64,000 nt of DNA from Bdellovibrio bacteriovorus HD100 (GTDB taxonomy: Bacteria; Bdellovibrionota; Bdellovibrionia; Bdellovibrionales; Bdellovibrionaceae). The translations under genes and the position numbers were made by a program. A model generated the notes under the pieces. That model was not told the DNA's origin. It saw only the letters and a program-made list of their open reading frames with translations, and did no database searches. The DNA is taken from NCBI RefSeq assembly GCF_000196175.1, contig NC_005363.1, positions 1,488,001 to 1,552,000 on the forward strand, written 5' to 3'. Position 1 is the first letter of the stretch. Each line of letters begins with the position of its first letter. Shown in pieces: positions 8,663 to 19,130 of the stretch.

Positions 8663-11243
8663 CATCAGGAAGAATCTGCATTTCCTGATGGCTCTGTCCG
8701 TGCTGGGCATCGCCTCCATCGTGATTTTCGGATGGATTCTGCGGGACCCGGCTCTGATTCAAATTCGACCTGACTTTGCCCCGATGGTGATCAACACGGC
8801 ATTGGGGCTGGCCGCTCTGGCCATGGCTCTTCTTTTTTCGGAAGGGCGCTTTCTACGAATTTCCTTTTTCTCTTCGCTGTTTGCCTTTTTATTGGGGACG
8901 ATCAACCTGCTTCAGTATCTGACCGGTATTGATCTGGGCATTGATCAGGCCTTGGTAGAGCCATTTTACAGTGTGGGGGTGGCGTCGCCGGGGCGCATGT
9001 CCATAAGCACATCGGTTTGTATGTTGCTGTTAGGCGTGATGGGTGTGGTGTCGGGTCGTTCTTATGCCCGCCGGATGGTGCGAATCACGATCAGTTCTTT
9101 GGTGCTTGGGTTTAGTATACTGGGTTTTCTGGGGTACTTCCTGAACTTCAGTTCAGAGTACGGGTGGGGGGCAATCTCCCGCATGGCGATTCATACCTCG
9201 CTGTCCTTCGTTCTGCTGTCATTGGCGCACATTTTACAGTTGCGCCGCTCGGTGCGTGATGAAGAATCCGGTCGATCTGCCGTTGTGCCTTTGTATGTGG
9301 TTATGATCGGAGTTCTGACGGCGGTGGGTATCTGGCAGCTGTTGTTGCTGAAGGATATCGAAAGAAACCGCAGCATCACTTTGATTCGTGCTGAAAGTTT
9401 CCGCAGCAAGCTGGATGGAACATTTATTCCCCTTGAAAAAGCCCTGCAGCACATGTCCCGTCGCATGGCCGTGGGGGCCTATCGTGATGAATCTGTGTGG
9501 CGTATGGATGCTCAGTTTTACTACGAGGAATTCAAAGGCATCCGTCGAATTGCGTGGGCGGATCAGAATCTGCTGTTGCGCTGGCTGTATCCAATGGACG
9601 ACTTCAGCCGAAATATCCGCAACACCACCATGGGGCGTTCGGCTGAAATCAGACGCAGTTTGGATATGGCTCGCGAGTCCCATCAATCCCGCATTTCTCG
9701 CGTGATTGACATGAAATCCGGCGGGCGTGGTTTTGCGCTGCTGGTGCCGGTTTATAAGAACACAGAGTTTGCGGGAATTCTCAGTGCCGGGATCGAGATT
9801 CAGACTTTCCTGGATCGTTTTGCGCGCATTGAAAGTTATCATGTGGCCATTTATGAGGACGGGCAGGAGGTCTACCGCAGTTCAGACTGGGATCCTGTGT
9901 TGTCGCGGGACTGGCTGACGCGCATCCATTATACCAATATGGGTGTGGATTGGGCGATCGTCTTTGCACCTTCTACCAGAGCCATTCGCAGCAATACATC
10001 GGCGCTGCCTTCGGTGGTGCTGGTTTTTGCCGTGGGTATTTCCGTTTTGCTGGGGCTGTCGCTCAGCTTTTACAACCGCTCCGATGAAATGCGCAAACGG
10101 GCGCGGGCTGTGGCGGACTGGAAGTCGGCGGCGATGGATGCGACTCCGTTGATGATGATTTCCTTTGATGAACACGGTATTGTTCGGGAGATGAATCGCT
10201 CAGCGGAAGAAAAGACCGGCTGGAAGACCGAAGAGATCGCTGGAAAAGAGCACCCGTTCATCTTCCATGACCCACAGGACGTGGAGCTGATGCGGCTCAG
10301 ACTTGAAAGCGCACTGAAGCGTCCGGTTGAGCTGGGCGTTGATTTCTTCGAAGCCATGTTTGAAGCCGGCTTTAACACCGCTTCAGAGTGGACGTACGTG
10401 AATCGCAATGGTTCCCGCTTCCTTGGGCAGTTGTTCGTCGGAAAAGTCTTTGGTGAAAACGGGGACACGACGGGCTATCTGGCGGTTGTTGAGGACGTCA
10501 CCCAAAAGCGTCAGCGGGAAAAACAGATCAAGGAGCAGGAAGACAAGATCATCGCCAGCGCACGCCTGGCCTCGTTGGGTGAAATGGCAGCCGGCATCGC
10601 CCACGAGATCAACAATCCTTTGACCATCATCAATGGTCACGTCGGTGTTTTACGCCGCCTGCTGGGGGCCCGGGGGCTTGCCACGGACATTGAAGTGCAA
10701 AAGCGCGTTGAAGTCGTCGAAAACACCACCCAGCGCATCGCCAAGATCGTCAAAGGTTTGCGCTATTATTCCCGGGATTCTGATCCAGGTGATATGGAAT
10801 GGGTGACAGTGGATGCCATCATTGATGACACACTGGCGTTTTGTTCAGACAAGTTCCGGCATGAAGGGGTGGACCTGATTGCACGTCTGGAGCCGAACTT
10901 GAAGGTGTATGTGCGGCCGTATCAGATTTCCCAGGTGCTGTTGAATCTATTGAATAATGCGGCGGATGCCGTTCAGTCGGTCAACACCCGTAAGGTGGTG
11001 GTTGAAGCCAAAGGCGTGAAGGACGGTGTCGAGATTTCAATTTCCGATTCCGGTCCGGGAGTGCCAGCGTTTCTGCGCGATAAAATCATGGAGCCCTTCT
11101 TCACGACCAAAGAGGTCGGCATGGGGGTCGGTCTGGGATTGAGCATTTCAGAGGGGATCGTGCGATCTCATGAAGGCAGATTTTATCTGGATACGGAAGC
11201 CAGCCAAACAAGATTTGTGGTCTGGCTTCCTGCTAAACACTAA
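8649..11243 (+). CDS. Membrane sensor histidine kinase with PAS domain
   Basis: 864 residues from GTG 8649, chosen for the TTGGGG ribosome site six bases upstream; it overlaps the spoT end by 14 bases. The N-terminal 250 residues hold about seven hydrophobic segments. An extracytoplasmic sensor region of roughly 200 residues and another membrane helix ([19 protein letters not shown]) follow. A PAS domain comes next, then a short coiled coil, HisKA with phospho-acceptor His in [10 protein letters not shown], and HATPase with NNAADAV, DSGPGVP and VGLGLSI. It lacks a receiver domain and no response regulator gene is adjacent, so its partner is unknown. The overlap with spoT suggests translational coupling, but the signal sensed cannot be inferred. 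Confidence 0.9.
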   Translation: MLFTNIRKNLHFLMALSVLGIASIVIFGWILRDPALIQIRPDFAPMVINTALGLAALAMALLFSEGRFLRISFFSSLFAFLLGTINLLQYLTGIDLGIDQALVEPFYSVGVASPGRMSISTSVCMLLLGVMGVVSGRSYARRMVRITISSLVLGFSILGFLGYFLNFSSEYGWGAISRMAIHTSLSFVLLSLAHILQLRRSVRDEESGRSAVVPLYVVMIGVLTAVGIWQLLLLKDIERNRSITLIRAESFRSKLDGTFIPLEKALQHMSRRMAVGAYRDESVWRMDAQFYYEEFKGIRRIAWADQNLLLRWLYPMDDFSRNIRNTTMGRSAEIRRSLDMARESHQSRISRVIDMKSGGRGFALLVPVYKNTEFAGILSAGIEIQTFLDRFARIESYHVAIYEDGQEVYRSSDWDPVLSRDWLTRIHYTNMGVDWAIVFAPSTRAIRSNTSALPSVVLVFAVGISVLLGLSLSFYNRSDEMRKRARAVADWKSAAMDATPLMMISFDEHGIVREMNRSAEEKTGWKTEEIAGKEHPFIFHDPQDVELMRLRLESALKRPVELGVDFFEAMFEAGFNTASEWTYVNRNGSRFLGQLFVGKVFGENGDTTGYLAVVEDVTQKRQREKQIKEQEDKIIASARLASLGEMAAGIAHEINNPLTIINGHVGVLRRLLGARGLATDIEVQKRVEVVENTTQRIAKIVKGLRYYSRDSDPGDMEWVTVDAIIDDTLAFCSDKFRHEGVDLIARLEPNLKVYVRPYQISQVLLNLLNNAADAVQSVNTRKVVVEAKGVKDGVEISISDSGPGVPAFLRDKIMEPFFTTKEVGMGVGLGLSISEGIVRSHEGRFYLDTEASQTRFVVWLPAKH

Positions 11244-13373
11244 CTACCAGAAATAATTCAGGCGCAGACCCAGCTCTCGAGGTGAGTTGACCTGGTTGTA
11301 GCTGACGGACTGACCGCCAATGGAACTTGTGCGGTCATAGATCACATAACGGGTGTCAAGCACGTTGCGCACGTACAAATCCACATTCATGCTCCATGCA
11401 GCCAAAGAATACTGCCCCAGCAAATCCAGATAGAACTGTTCCGGTGAATCCATGGTGTTTTCCGCATTGCCATAGGACTTGCTCAAGTATCTGAAGATAC
11501 CTGCGGCATTCCAGTCCTGGCTGATCTGATAGCCATAAGACAGGCGACCGGTCCAGTTGGGTGCAAACGGGAATTCATTGTCGGTGTAGTCCTTGGTGCC
11601 ATTCACAAAATCTTTGAAGCGGGTTTTTACATAACCAGCCCCCAGATTGAACTCATGGCGGGACGCCGGTTTCCAGTTGATCTCGGCTTCCGCTCCGTAC
11701 AGCTCCGAGCTGGCAGCATTGACCACTTGGGTGTCAAACGGGTCGTTTGAAAGTTGCACCATCACCTGCTGGTCTTTCCAGTCCGTATAGAATGCCGCCG
11801 AGCTGAAGTTCCAGTTGGAAGCGGCATATTTGTAAGACAGCTCATAGTTGCCGGTTTTTTCCGGATCGTAGGTGTCCACACGAACGCGCTTGCGGTTGAT
11901 GGACAAACCACCCGTGCGATAGCCTTCGGTGTAAGAGATCCCGTAGCTGTGCTGATCTTGAGTCAGCATGTAAGCCACTTTTGGAAGCAGGATGGAGTTG
12001 TTGTCCTCGTCTTCGTAGCTGCCAGTCACGCTGTCCAGATAGGCATCCACTGCGGCGTTGGTGCCGGCCCCCAGATTCTGCTTGCGGGTGGCGGTGACGT
12101 CAGCTCCGTATTTGTTTTTCACGAACTCGTAGCGCAGCCCCAGATTGATGGACTGATTTTCAGTGAATTTCCACAGGTAAGAATCAAACAGGGCAAATAC
12201 CGTGCGGTATTTGTCAGTCACCTGACTTGAAGCTACGGGCGTGAAAACAGAGACTGAAAGCGGGTACAGGATGTCGAAGCGGGCGTCGTCCTTCAGATAG
12301 TAGTCATGCGCATGGAAGCCCAGGACGTTCTTTAGTTTTTCGTTCTGGAACTTCAAAAGGTTTTCCACGCTGACAAAGCGGTCGTTGTGTTCTTCCGTAC
12401 GAACACCCGCGGTTGGGTTGGCCGTGCCATCCGCATCGCTGGTTTCGTCGTTTTTCGCCTGGGAATAGGCGCCGATAACCTCATTGGTCCATTGGTCATT
12501 CAATTTGACGAAATAGCGCAGGCTTGTTTGCTGGTTGCCGGTTTTGCTTTCAAAGTCCACGTCCTCGTTAACTTCATAGTCAAACGGGTTGGCACTTTGA
12601 ACGTAGTTTCCACCAGTTTCATTTTGCATGATCTTGGTGTTCCAGCGAACATAATCGGTTTCATTGATTTTGTAGGTCAGATCCAGACCCAGATGGTCTT
12701 TGGATTTTCCGCCCCATTTGTTGTTGTCAGTCTTGATATTTTTGATGAAACCATCATCCTGTTCGTGATTCACAGAAACACGGCTCAGCAGTTTTCCTTC
12801 CAGCCACACGTTGTTGGTCATCACACCCGCTTCAATGCGGTTGAAGCTGCCATAGCCAAGCTTGGCTGCTCCTTCGGTCTGATCCCCAGGTTTGTTATGG
12901 AAAAGCAAAATGCTGCCGGCCAAAGAGTTCACACCTTGTGTGGTGGACTGAGGGCCGCGGTACACTTCCACCTGCTGGGAATCCCACAGCTCAAAGCTGC
13001 CCGCTTTGATCGCAAGGTCGGTCTGGAAAACATCATCCACCAAGATAGAAGACAGATTGTCTTTCTGGAAGCCCGTCACGCCGGTGTTGTTCACACCACG
13101 GATACTGAAGCTGTCGTCGTTTTTGTTGATGGAAACGTTGGGAACCGCATTCAGGGCCTGGATGGAATCAGACTGAATTGGGGAGTCCAGCTCACGGCTG
13201 GGAACCACAGAAATACTTTCGGTGCTTTCCTGATAGGATTTGTTTTCCTTGGACCCTTGAACCTGCACGGCCTCCAGAGTGGAGGCTTCTTGAGCGGAAG
13301 CCTCTTCTGTGGCTGGAGTTTGAGCGTTCAGAATCAGCGGAAAGACGGTCAGAAGTGTGATGATGCGTTTCAT
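11244..13373 (-). CDS. iutA: TonB-dependent siderophore receptor, aerobactin receptor position
   Basis: 709 residues. A signal peptide (MKRIITLLTVFPLILNAQ) is followed by a TonB-box-like STLEAVQV and a plug domain with SIRGVNNTGVTG and VEVYRGPQSTTQGVNSLAGS. The C-terminal beta barrel ends in RLNYFW, the outer-membrane terminal aromatic pattern. Such proteins import ferric siderophores using TonB energy. It is the last gene of the siderophore operon, nine bases after the hydroxylase, exactly where iutA lies in the E. coli aerobactin operon. The ligand is inferred from that context; the sequence looks like a generic TonB receptor, so the iutA name is positional. Confidence 0.85.
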   Translation of the reverse strand: MKRIITLLTVFPLILNAQTPATEEASAQEASTLEAVQVQGSKENKSYQESTESISVVPSRELDSPIQSDSIQALNAVPNVSINKNDDSFSIRGVNNTGVTGFQKDNLSSILVDDVFQTDLAIKAGSFELWDSQQVEVYRGPQSTTQGVNSLAGSILLFHNKPGDQTEGAAKLGYGSFNRIEAGVMTNNVWLEGKLLSRVSVNHEQDDGFIKNIKTDNNKWGGKSKDHLGLDLTYKINETDYVRWNTKIMQNETGGNYVQSANPFDYEVNEDVDFESKTGNQQTSLRYFVKLNDQWTNEVIGAYSQAKNDETSDADGTANPTAGVRTEEHNDRFVSVENLLKFQNEKLKNVLGFHAHDYYLKDDARFDILYPLSVSVFTPVASSQVTDKYRTVFALFDSYLWKFTENQSINLGLRYEFVKNKYGADVTATRKQNLGAGTNAAVDAYLDSVTGSYEDEDNNSILLPKVAYMLTQDQHSYGISYTEGYRTGGLSINRKRVRVDTYDPEKTGNYELSYKYAASNWNFSSAAFYTDWKDQQVMVQLSNDPFDTQVVNAASSELYGAEAEINWKPASRHEFNLGAGYVKTRFKDFVNGTKDYTDNEFPFAPNWTGRLSYGYQISQDWNAAGIFRYLSKSYGNAENTMDSPEQFYLDLLGQYSLAAWSMNVDLYVRNVLDTRYVIYDRTSSIGGQSVSYNQVNSPRELGLRLNYFW

Positions 13374-13382
13374 GGGTTCTCA

Positions 13383-14660
13383 CTAGATGTAGGTAATAAA
13401 GTTAGGCACAGCCTTGTCGATCGGGAAGATGCTCTTTTTTGTCAGGTTGTTGATGATGCGGGCCGAACGCCATGCCATCAGACTGGTCTGCGGTTCCGAG
13501 ATCCCGTGACCATGACGGCTGAAGTTCAACGCAAAGATTTTGTTGTTCTCTGAACCGTTCCAGGAAACCTGGAAGTCCTGATTCATCTGGAAACGGCCAT
13601 TTTCATCGAAATTGATCATCGGGCGCAAAGGCTCAATCAAAGACGGGATGTTCACGCGGAAGCCCGTACTTAGCACCACGGTGTCAGCCGTCGTGGTTTC
13701 GCTCTGGTTGCTAAAGCCATTGTGGATGTGCATTTTGTAGCGATCACCGATTTTCACCATTTCAGTCACACGACGGTACGGCAGAATTTCAATCTGACGT
13801 TTGTCGCCCCAAACGTGTTTTAGCTGGTAAAGATCGCGGTACAGGGTTTCCAGATATTCCGGAGTGTTTCCGTCGCTGGCCAGTTTTTGATATTTTACGA
13901 TAGGATCTTTTTGATCCTGATCCAGCTGCAGGAACTCTTTCACGTAAGACGGTGTGAAGTATTCGTTCACGAACGGAGAGTTGTCCAGCGGCTCCAGATT
14001 CTGGCGGCTGGCAATCAGCTTCAGACTTTTCGGATGACCCCATTTGCCCTGCAGGCAGTTGCGGAAGATTTCAAGACCGGTCTGACCACCGCCGACCACG
14101 ACAACGTCTTTGTTGGTGGCATCAAGCAGCTTCAGATAGCTGGACTTGGCGTGGAAGACTTCCGGACCTTCCAGGGCCTGTGCAAACTCTGGCAGGTGCG
14201 GGACAAGGCCCGTACCAATACAGATATTCTGCGCGGTGAAGATTTCACCATTGATGGTCAGGATGAATTTGCTGCCGTCGTAGGTGACAGATTCAATGTC
14301 GCTGTCAAAGCTCAGGTATTCAGGCAGATTCTGGCTGACCCACTGGCAGTACATTTCAAATTCACGACGGGTGATGGTCTGCCGTCCTGTGTTCAGGAAC
14401 GCATAGAACAAACCCTTTTGAACCAGGAAGTTCATGAAGCTGAATGGGTTCGTCGGATCTGCCGCCGTGACCAGATCCTTCATGTAAGAAGTCTGCATTT
14501 CAGAATCCGCGAACATGATTTCAGAATGCCAGTCAAAGCGGTGTTTGCGATCAAAGAAGCGGAATTTCACATCCGGAGTCTTGCTTAGCAAAGCTGCCAG
14601 ACTCAGGTTGAACAAACCAATGCCGATACCGATCAGATCATAGTGTTTGTTGTCGCTCAT
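13383..14660 (-). CDS. iucD: Lysine N6-hydroxylase (siderophore biosynthesis)
   Basis: 425 residues, matching the family length. The N-terminal FAD fingerprint is GIGIGLFNLSLAALL, with the substrate region RFDWHSEIMFADSEMQTSYM. The NADPH-binding GGGQTGLEIF lies near residue 188, and the C-terminal LSTGFRVNIP is the ATG(Y/F)-type hydroxylase motif. The enzyme hydroxylates the side-chain amine of lysine, or ornithine in relatives, as the first step of hydroxamate formation. The start overlaps the iucC stop by four bases. Together with iucA, iucB and iucC it makes lysine, hence aerobactin, the most likely route; no decarboxylase for a diamine siderophore is present. Confidence 0.92.
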   Translation of the reverse strand: MSDNKHYDLIGIGIGLFNLSLAALLSKTPDVKFRFFDRKHRFDWHSEIMFADSEMQTSYMKDLVTAADPTNPFSFMNFLVQKGLFYAFLNTGRQTITRREFEMYCQWVSQNLPEYLSFDSDIESVTYDGSKFILTINGEIFTAQNICIGTGLVPHLPEFAQALEGPEVFHAKSSYLKLLDATNKDVVVVGGGQTGLEIFRNCLQGKWGHPKSLKLIASRQNLEPLDNSPFVNEYFTPSYVKEFLQLDQDQKDPIVKYQKLASDGNTPEYLETLYRDLYQLKHVWGDKRQIEILPYRRVTEMVKIGDRYKMHIHNGFSNQSETTTADTVVLSTGFRVNIPSLIEPLRPMINFDENGRFQMNQDFQVSWNGSENNKIFALNFSRHGHGISEPQTSLMAWRSARIINNLTKKSIFPIDKAVPNFITYI

Positions 14661-16405
14661 GCGCGCCCCTTTTTAAGGGCCAGGGCCACGGGGTTTTTCA
14701 GATCCTCACCCAGGATTGGCAGTGGGCGCTCGGCAGAATCTGCATAGCCGATTTTGAAACGGACTTTGTTCACCAATACGCGGTGGAAGGTGTCCTGAAG
14801 AAGGTCGATTTTGCCAAAATAGTTCAAAGCTTTGATCTCCGGATTTTCCGCCAGATAAGACTCAAGAGTCCTACCCAAAACGGCATAGAATTCAATCTCG
14901 GGATATTTATCGCATTCTTGCAAAGTTTCGGAGATAAAACGTAACACCGTTACTAAATGACCAGTCAAAAGATCATGAATCAGATAATGTCTCGGTAATC
15001 GGGTTAAATCGAAGCCGGAAAGGGAGCTGGAGTCATCACTCAGGCGCAAATCCCCCTGAAAATCTTTCAAGAAGACCCCGGAGGGTGTGGAGTTTTTCAG
15101 ACGGATGACCACGTTCTGCCCATGGGCCACCAGGCCGATCCCGTAACGGGCCTGCAGGTGGTAAAGCGGGATAAAGACTTTTTCAAAGTACCGCGCAAGC
15201 CAGGAACCAAGATCCAGACCGGAGGCTTTCGCGTAAGCACCCAACAGCGAATGCCCCTTGGCATCGCGATGGAAAAGGCTTCCGGCGATAATGGCCGTTT
15301 CGCCTTCAGCAAGGTGGCAGTCTGAACTTTGGCGCCACAAAACACCCAATAACTCATTGTAGCGGTAAGGGGCCTGGGCAATCTGGTTGTACAAGCCGTG
15401 GCTGACGGACAGACCGGCTTTTTCTTCAAGCACTGTCACGCCTGACAGGACTTCATCCTTCTGGCAAAGTTCGCTCAGAGCGGTGCTGAGCGCCGGGCCT
15501 TGCTTCATGTACTTGCCCGGGATCCCGCGAATGGCCGAAGTGTTCAGGATCGTGATTGGCAGCTTGATGTCGAGTTTTCCCGGGCGGGTGATGTTGCTGA
15601 ACGTGCGCAGGCTGATCTGCGGCAGGTACTGGTCACCAAAGGCTCCCAGGAAGTGAATGTGGCCACAGGCCAAATCCGTTCCGTATTGAATTTTGATATA
15701 GCGTTCCCACTGCCACGGATGAACCGGGACAAAGTGGTGATCGGACTTTGAGATGTTTTTAGCAGCCAGCTCTTTTTCAAAAGCTGTTTTGTCCGAAAGA
15801 CACTCGTTCAATACATCGTCCCAGGAAAGACGGGCATCCAATCCCTCCAGGGTTTGAGTCTTGCGAACAGCCAGCCAGTAAAACTGAACGGGCTTGGCGT
15901 TTTCAGGTCCGTAAAGATCTTGATCTGCTGCACTCCAGCCGATACGGCCTTTATTCAGCAAGATTTTCGGATGCCCCTTCAAAAAGGTCTGAACCTTTTC
16001 CCCGCTGAAGGCAGTCATTTCTTCAGCAGTTACCTGACGATTCAGTTCCAGCACGCGCAAGTCCGCATACAGGGTGTTGTGCATCTCTTCCAAAAAATTG
16101 GCTAGGATGATGTCATCCATGCCGGTTTCTTTCTGGCAGTCGATAAAGAACTGTCCGGCACTTTCCGCGGTAACGCCGTTGCGGGTGATTGACGCCGGAT
16201 CCACCTTCAGATCCGTCCAAAGGCCACGCCAGGCATTGAATTTATAAACGGTCTGATTTGCCAGCGTCAGTTCATAAGGGCCGACGACGGATTCATCCCG
16301 CGTGGTTGTGGCCACGGGGTTGATCACCTGTTCATAGGTGAGCTCCTGCAGACTTTTTGCGATCATCTGCAGATTGATGTTTTTCCAGTCGGCCAAAGAA
16401 CTCAT
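14657..16405 (-). CDS. iucC: IucA/IucC family siderophore synthetase, second condensation
   Basis: 582 residues, the family's usual size. These NRPS-independent synthetases adenylate citrate carboxyls and join them to an amine. Seen here: HPWQWERYIK in the first half, TSAIRGIPGKYMKQGP for ATP and citrate binding, and AHGQNVVIRLKN in the C-terminal half. A C-terminal IucC-type FhuF-like region follows. In the aerobactin operon, iucC is third and attaches the second N6-acetyl-N6-hydroxylysine to citryl-hydroxylysine. It overlaps iucB and iucD by four bases each, so the block is translationally coupled. The assignment as IucC rather than IucA rests on gene order. Confidence 0.9.
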   Translation of the reverse strand: MSSLADWKNINLQMIAKSLQELTYEQVINPVATTTRDESVVGPYELTLANQTVYKFNAWRGLWTDLKVDPASITRNGVTAESAGQFFIDCQKETGMDDIILANFLEEMHNTLYADLRVLELNRQVTAEEMTAFSGEKVQTFLKGHPKILLNKGRIGWSAADQDLYGPENAKPVQFYWLAVRKTQTLEGLDARLSWDDVLNECLSDKTAFEKELAAKNISKSDHHFVPVHPWQWERYIKIQYGTDLACGHIHFLGAFGDQYLPQISLRTFSNITRPGKLDIKLPITILNTSAIRGIPGKYMKQGPALSTALSELCQKDEVLSGVTVLEEKAGLSVSHGLYNQIAQAPYRYNELLGVLWRQSSDCHLAEGETAIIAGSLFHRDAKGHSLLGAYAKASGLDLGSWLARYFEKVFIPLYHLQARYGIGLVAHGQNVVIRLKNSTPSGVFLKDFQGDLRLSDDSSSLSGFDLTRLPRHYLIHDLLTGHLVTVLRFISETLQECDKYPEIEFYAVLGRTLESYLAENPEIKALNYFGKIDLLQDTFHRVLVNKVRFKIGYADSAERPLPILGEDLKNPVALALKKGRA

Positions 16406-17382
16406 AGGTAGCGTCCCCCGAAGAAGGCTTCACGACGGCACTCCAGCAGCGCCGCACGTTTGTGAGGGAAGTCGAATTCTTTCAGTTTCTTCCACGCGGT
16501 GAAAGTTTCCAGGTACTTCAGGACGTTGACATTGTCCGAACGAGGCTCTGCCATGATTTTACGCGTGCGGGGTTCTTCCAGGAACAGGTAATGGCACACG
16601 GATTTCAAGATGGCGTCGGTGTTGGCAAAGCCCAGCACGCTGACATCCCCAATCAGGAAGTGGAAGCCACGGTCAAAGGCCTCTGAATCATAGTATGGAC
16701 CCAGGCGGTCTTCTTTGGTCCAGTACATTTCAAAGTAACCCACCGGCACTCCGTCAAATTCCAGAATGGTCGGGAATTGGTGGCCGTCCTTCAGACCTTT
16801 TGCAAGGTAATCACGCAGTTCTTCTTTGGGTTTGTCCAGTTCCCAGAATTTCAGTACACGCGGCTGGTTGTGCCACTCGTGGAAGATATCCAGGTCTTTT
16901 TCGATATGCGCCACACGGAAAGTCAAAACTTTGCCGTCGCTCAAAGTGCGGCGGTAAAGGATCTGACCTTCTTGAATTGCGGGGCGCACCGGGTGAGCGA
17001 CGTCTTTGGTCGTTGTCCATTTTTCCGGAGTCCATGTGTTCAAACCGTTGTGAACCCAAAGTGGACGAAGCTGGAAGAAATCATCACGATTCACAACCAA
17101 CGGAGACGTATTGGCACCCACCAGGGCCTGAATTTCAGGGTGCGCGTCAGTGACAGTCACAGACTGCAAAGATTTGTTGGAGTTAAACAGAGCTTCCAGC
17201 ATCGCCAGAATTTCAACAGCAGAGACGGCGCCGTTGGTGTTCAGGGTGGTGCTTTCGCCATCGACAGAAACTTTGAAAGGGACTTGAACTTTGTCCGTTT
17301 TCAGAAGGCCCGTTGTGCCTTCGATGTGCACGTTAAAAGCCTGACCAGTGGCGCAAACGTAAGTGGAGAATTGGATGTTCAT
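16402..17382 (-). CDS. iucB: N6-hydroxylysine O-acetyltransferase (IucB/AlcB type)
   Basis: 326 residues. The N-terminal 130 residues are a poorly conserved beta-rich part. The C-terminal GNAT domain shows the AlcB/IucB signature: FHEWHNQPRVLKFWE, then GVPVGYFEMYWTKEDRLGPYYD, RGFHFLIGD, and MAEPRSDNVNVLKYLE. The enzyme acetylates hydroxylysine from acetyl-CoA to form the hydroxamate used in siderophore assembly. It overlaps iucA by four bases and iucC by four bases. Its size and place match E. coli IucB. An alternative substrate such as succinyl-CoA or another acyl-CoA cannot be excluded. Confidence 0.9.
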   Translation of the reverse strand: MNIQFSTYVCATGQAFNVHIEGTTGLLKTDKVQVPFKVSVDGESTTLNTNGAVSAVEILAMLEALFNSNKSLQSVTVTDAHPEIQALVGANTSPLVVNRDDFFQLRPLWVHNGLNTWTPEKWTTTKDVAHPVRPAIQEGQILYRRTLSDGKVLTFRVAHIEKDLDIFHEWHNQPRVLKFWELDKPKEELRDYLAKGLKDGHQFPTILEFDGVPVGYFEMYWTKEDRLGPYYDSEAFDRGFHFLIGDVSVLGFANTDAILKSVCHYLFLEEPRTRKIMAEPRSDNVNVLKYLETFTAWKKLKEFDFPHKRAALLECRREAFFGGRYL

Positions 17383-19130
17383 GACAGGGCTCCAGAGAAA
17401 GAGATTGGGTTGTCGATCAAATTGTAAATAGCCAATGGGTTGGCCACAGTGTTTTCATTCAGACTTTGCAGGCTGCAGATGAAGTTGCCTTTTTGCCAGA
17501 TGCGCGCATCGCGGGTCACGTAATCCAAAAAGCTTGTGTCCGGCAGATTCGGTTTATACAGGCCTTTGATGAACTCGTTCATATCCTGAATCAGCAGGGC
17601 TTCGCTGGCTCCTTCTGGATGCGACAGGGCTGCCAGAATATTCCAGGTTGAATTCACCAGCAGATAGTAGGCAAAAAGAATATTGCCTTTGTTATCCAGA
17701 ATGTTGCCGTTATCACGGGTCAGACTTGCCACGTCATTGTGATAAAGACTGTAGCCTTGTTCGCTGTAACCCGTTCCCTGGCAATCACGGAAATAGGCCT
17801 TCACCGGCAGATTTTCAGAAATACGCAAAATCATGTTCTGCTGGTGCGCGCCCAGCAAAATGCCGTATTCACTTTGAGCCGTGATAAACGGCTGCAACGC
17901 CACCTGCATATAGTGCTTAAACCATTCGCGGCTGGCGTCTTTCAGATTTTTACCGGATGATTTCGCAAGCTTCTGCACCTGTTTCCAGATCAAGGTGTCG
18001 CCACCCAGGGGATTGTCCTGGGCCAGTGTGGAAACCACGATGTTTTCTTCACCTGGGACTTCGGTTTGGAACGGATTTTCCCGGCAGACCACGATGCTTT
18101 CGTTGATGACTTTCCCATCGATGGTTTTCAACGCGGCAAAAGCAGGTTCAAAGACCACTTCAAACTGCGGGTTGTCCTGCAGGAACTTTTTCCCGACGGT
18201 GGTCGCCATCACGTCATACACTTGCAGACCGCGCACAACTTCCACGTCAGTCAGGTGACGGATGGAATTGGTCAGTCGCACGGTCAAAGAAAACTTCAGC
18301 ATATACGGGCTGTGGGCCCCGTAAATTGAGCGCAAGGAAGACGTTGGATGCCAGATTTTGGTTGATACCACGCCGCCGTCCACAATCAGACCTTTTTCGA
18401 GATAGGACTGGATCGAAGCGTTTTTCAAAAGATGCTGGCGCTGCCATGGGTGAACGGGGAATGCGACAAAGCCTTCCGGAATGCTGCCGGATCCTTCAGC
18501 CTGGAACAGGTGATCGGTCCAGTTCTTGGTGGCAAAGGCTGCCGCAGTTTGCACATGCAGGACTTCAGGTTTTACAAAGAACCAGTGCAAGGGGAAGCGT
18601 CCGCCCATTTCCGGAGAATAAATTTCAAAATCACGATCATCAAATCCCTCACGCATTTTGGGATACGGGTGAAAGTTGTGACCGACCATCAGGCCTTGTT
18701 CCGCCTCGATGAAGCTGACTTTGCCGGAATAGATGTGTTCAATGTCCTTTTCGCGAGCTTTCAGGGAAAGCTCCATATTGTGCAGGCTGTTTTCAAGGCG
18801 GCCCATGAACAGATCTTTTTTGCCAAGATCCTGTTCCCAGTGTTTGCACAGGAACGTCAGAAGCTCATTTGCGGCCTGGTTGAAATCAACGGATTGCAAA
18901 GCCGAGCCGTGGCGCAAATAGAAAGTGCCGGTGTATTCGTGGCGTCCCAGCAGGGACTTTTTGCTCAGGGGAATCAGCACTTCCTGGCCATTTTTAAGGT
19001 CCACAGAAATGACGTCAGTCTTTTCCGGAGTGGTTCCTGCTTCAAAAGTAAAATTTTGATATTCCCTGAACAGGGAATTCATAAAGCAAGAGACCGTGTG
19101 TTTCAGGGCCAGTTCTTTGAAATTATGCAT
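17379..19130 (-). CDS. iucA: IucA/IucC family siderophore synthetase, first condensation
   Basis: 583 residues from ATG 19130 (MHNFKELALK), behind GAGGCGG six bases away; an upstream in-frame start at 19163 would lie inside the MFS gene. Landmarks are FPVHPWQRQHLL, KIWHPTSSLRSIYG, KFSLTVRLTNSIRHLTD and GAHQQNMILRI, the set shared by NRPS-independent synthetases. By order it is IucA, which joins citrate to the first N6-acetyl-N6-hydroxylysine. The start overlaps the transporter stop by eight bases (ATGCATAA). It differs clearly from the downstream iucC, so the pair is not a recent duplication. Confidence 0.9.
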   Translation of the reverse strand: MHNFKELALKHTVSCFMNSLFREYQNFTFEAGTTPEKTDVISVDLKNGQEVLIPLSKKSLLGRHEYTGTFYLRHGSALQSVDFNQAANELLTFLCKHWEQDLGKKDLFMGRLENSLHNMELSLKAREKDIEHIYSGKVSFIEAEQGLMVGHNFHPYPKMREGFDDRDFEIYSPEMGGRFPLHWFFVKPEVLHVQTAAAFATKNWTDHLFQAEGSGSIPEGFVAFPVHPWQRQHLLKNASIQSYLEKGLIVDGGVVSTKIWHPTSSLRSIYGAHSPYMLKFSLTVRLTNSIRHLTDVEVVRGLQVYDVMATTVGKKFLQDNPQFEVVFEPAFAALKTIDGKVINESIVVCRENPFQTEVPGEENIVVSTLAQDNPLGGDTLIWKQVQKLAKSSGKNLKDASREWFKHYMQVALQPFITAQSEYGILLGAHQQNMILRISENLPVKAYFRDCQGTGYSEQGYSLYHNDVASLTRDNGNILDNKGNILFAYYLLVNSTWNILAALSHPEGASEALLIQDMNEFIKGLYKPNLPDTSFLDYVTRDARIWQKGNFICSLQSLNENTVANPLAIYNLIDNPISFSGALS

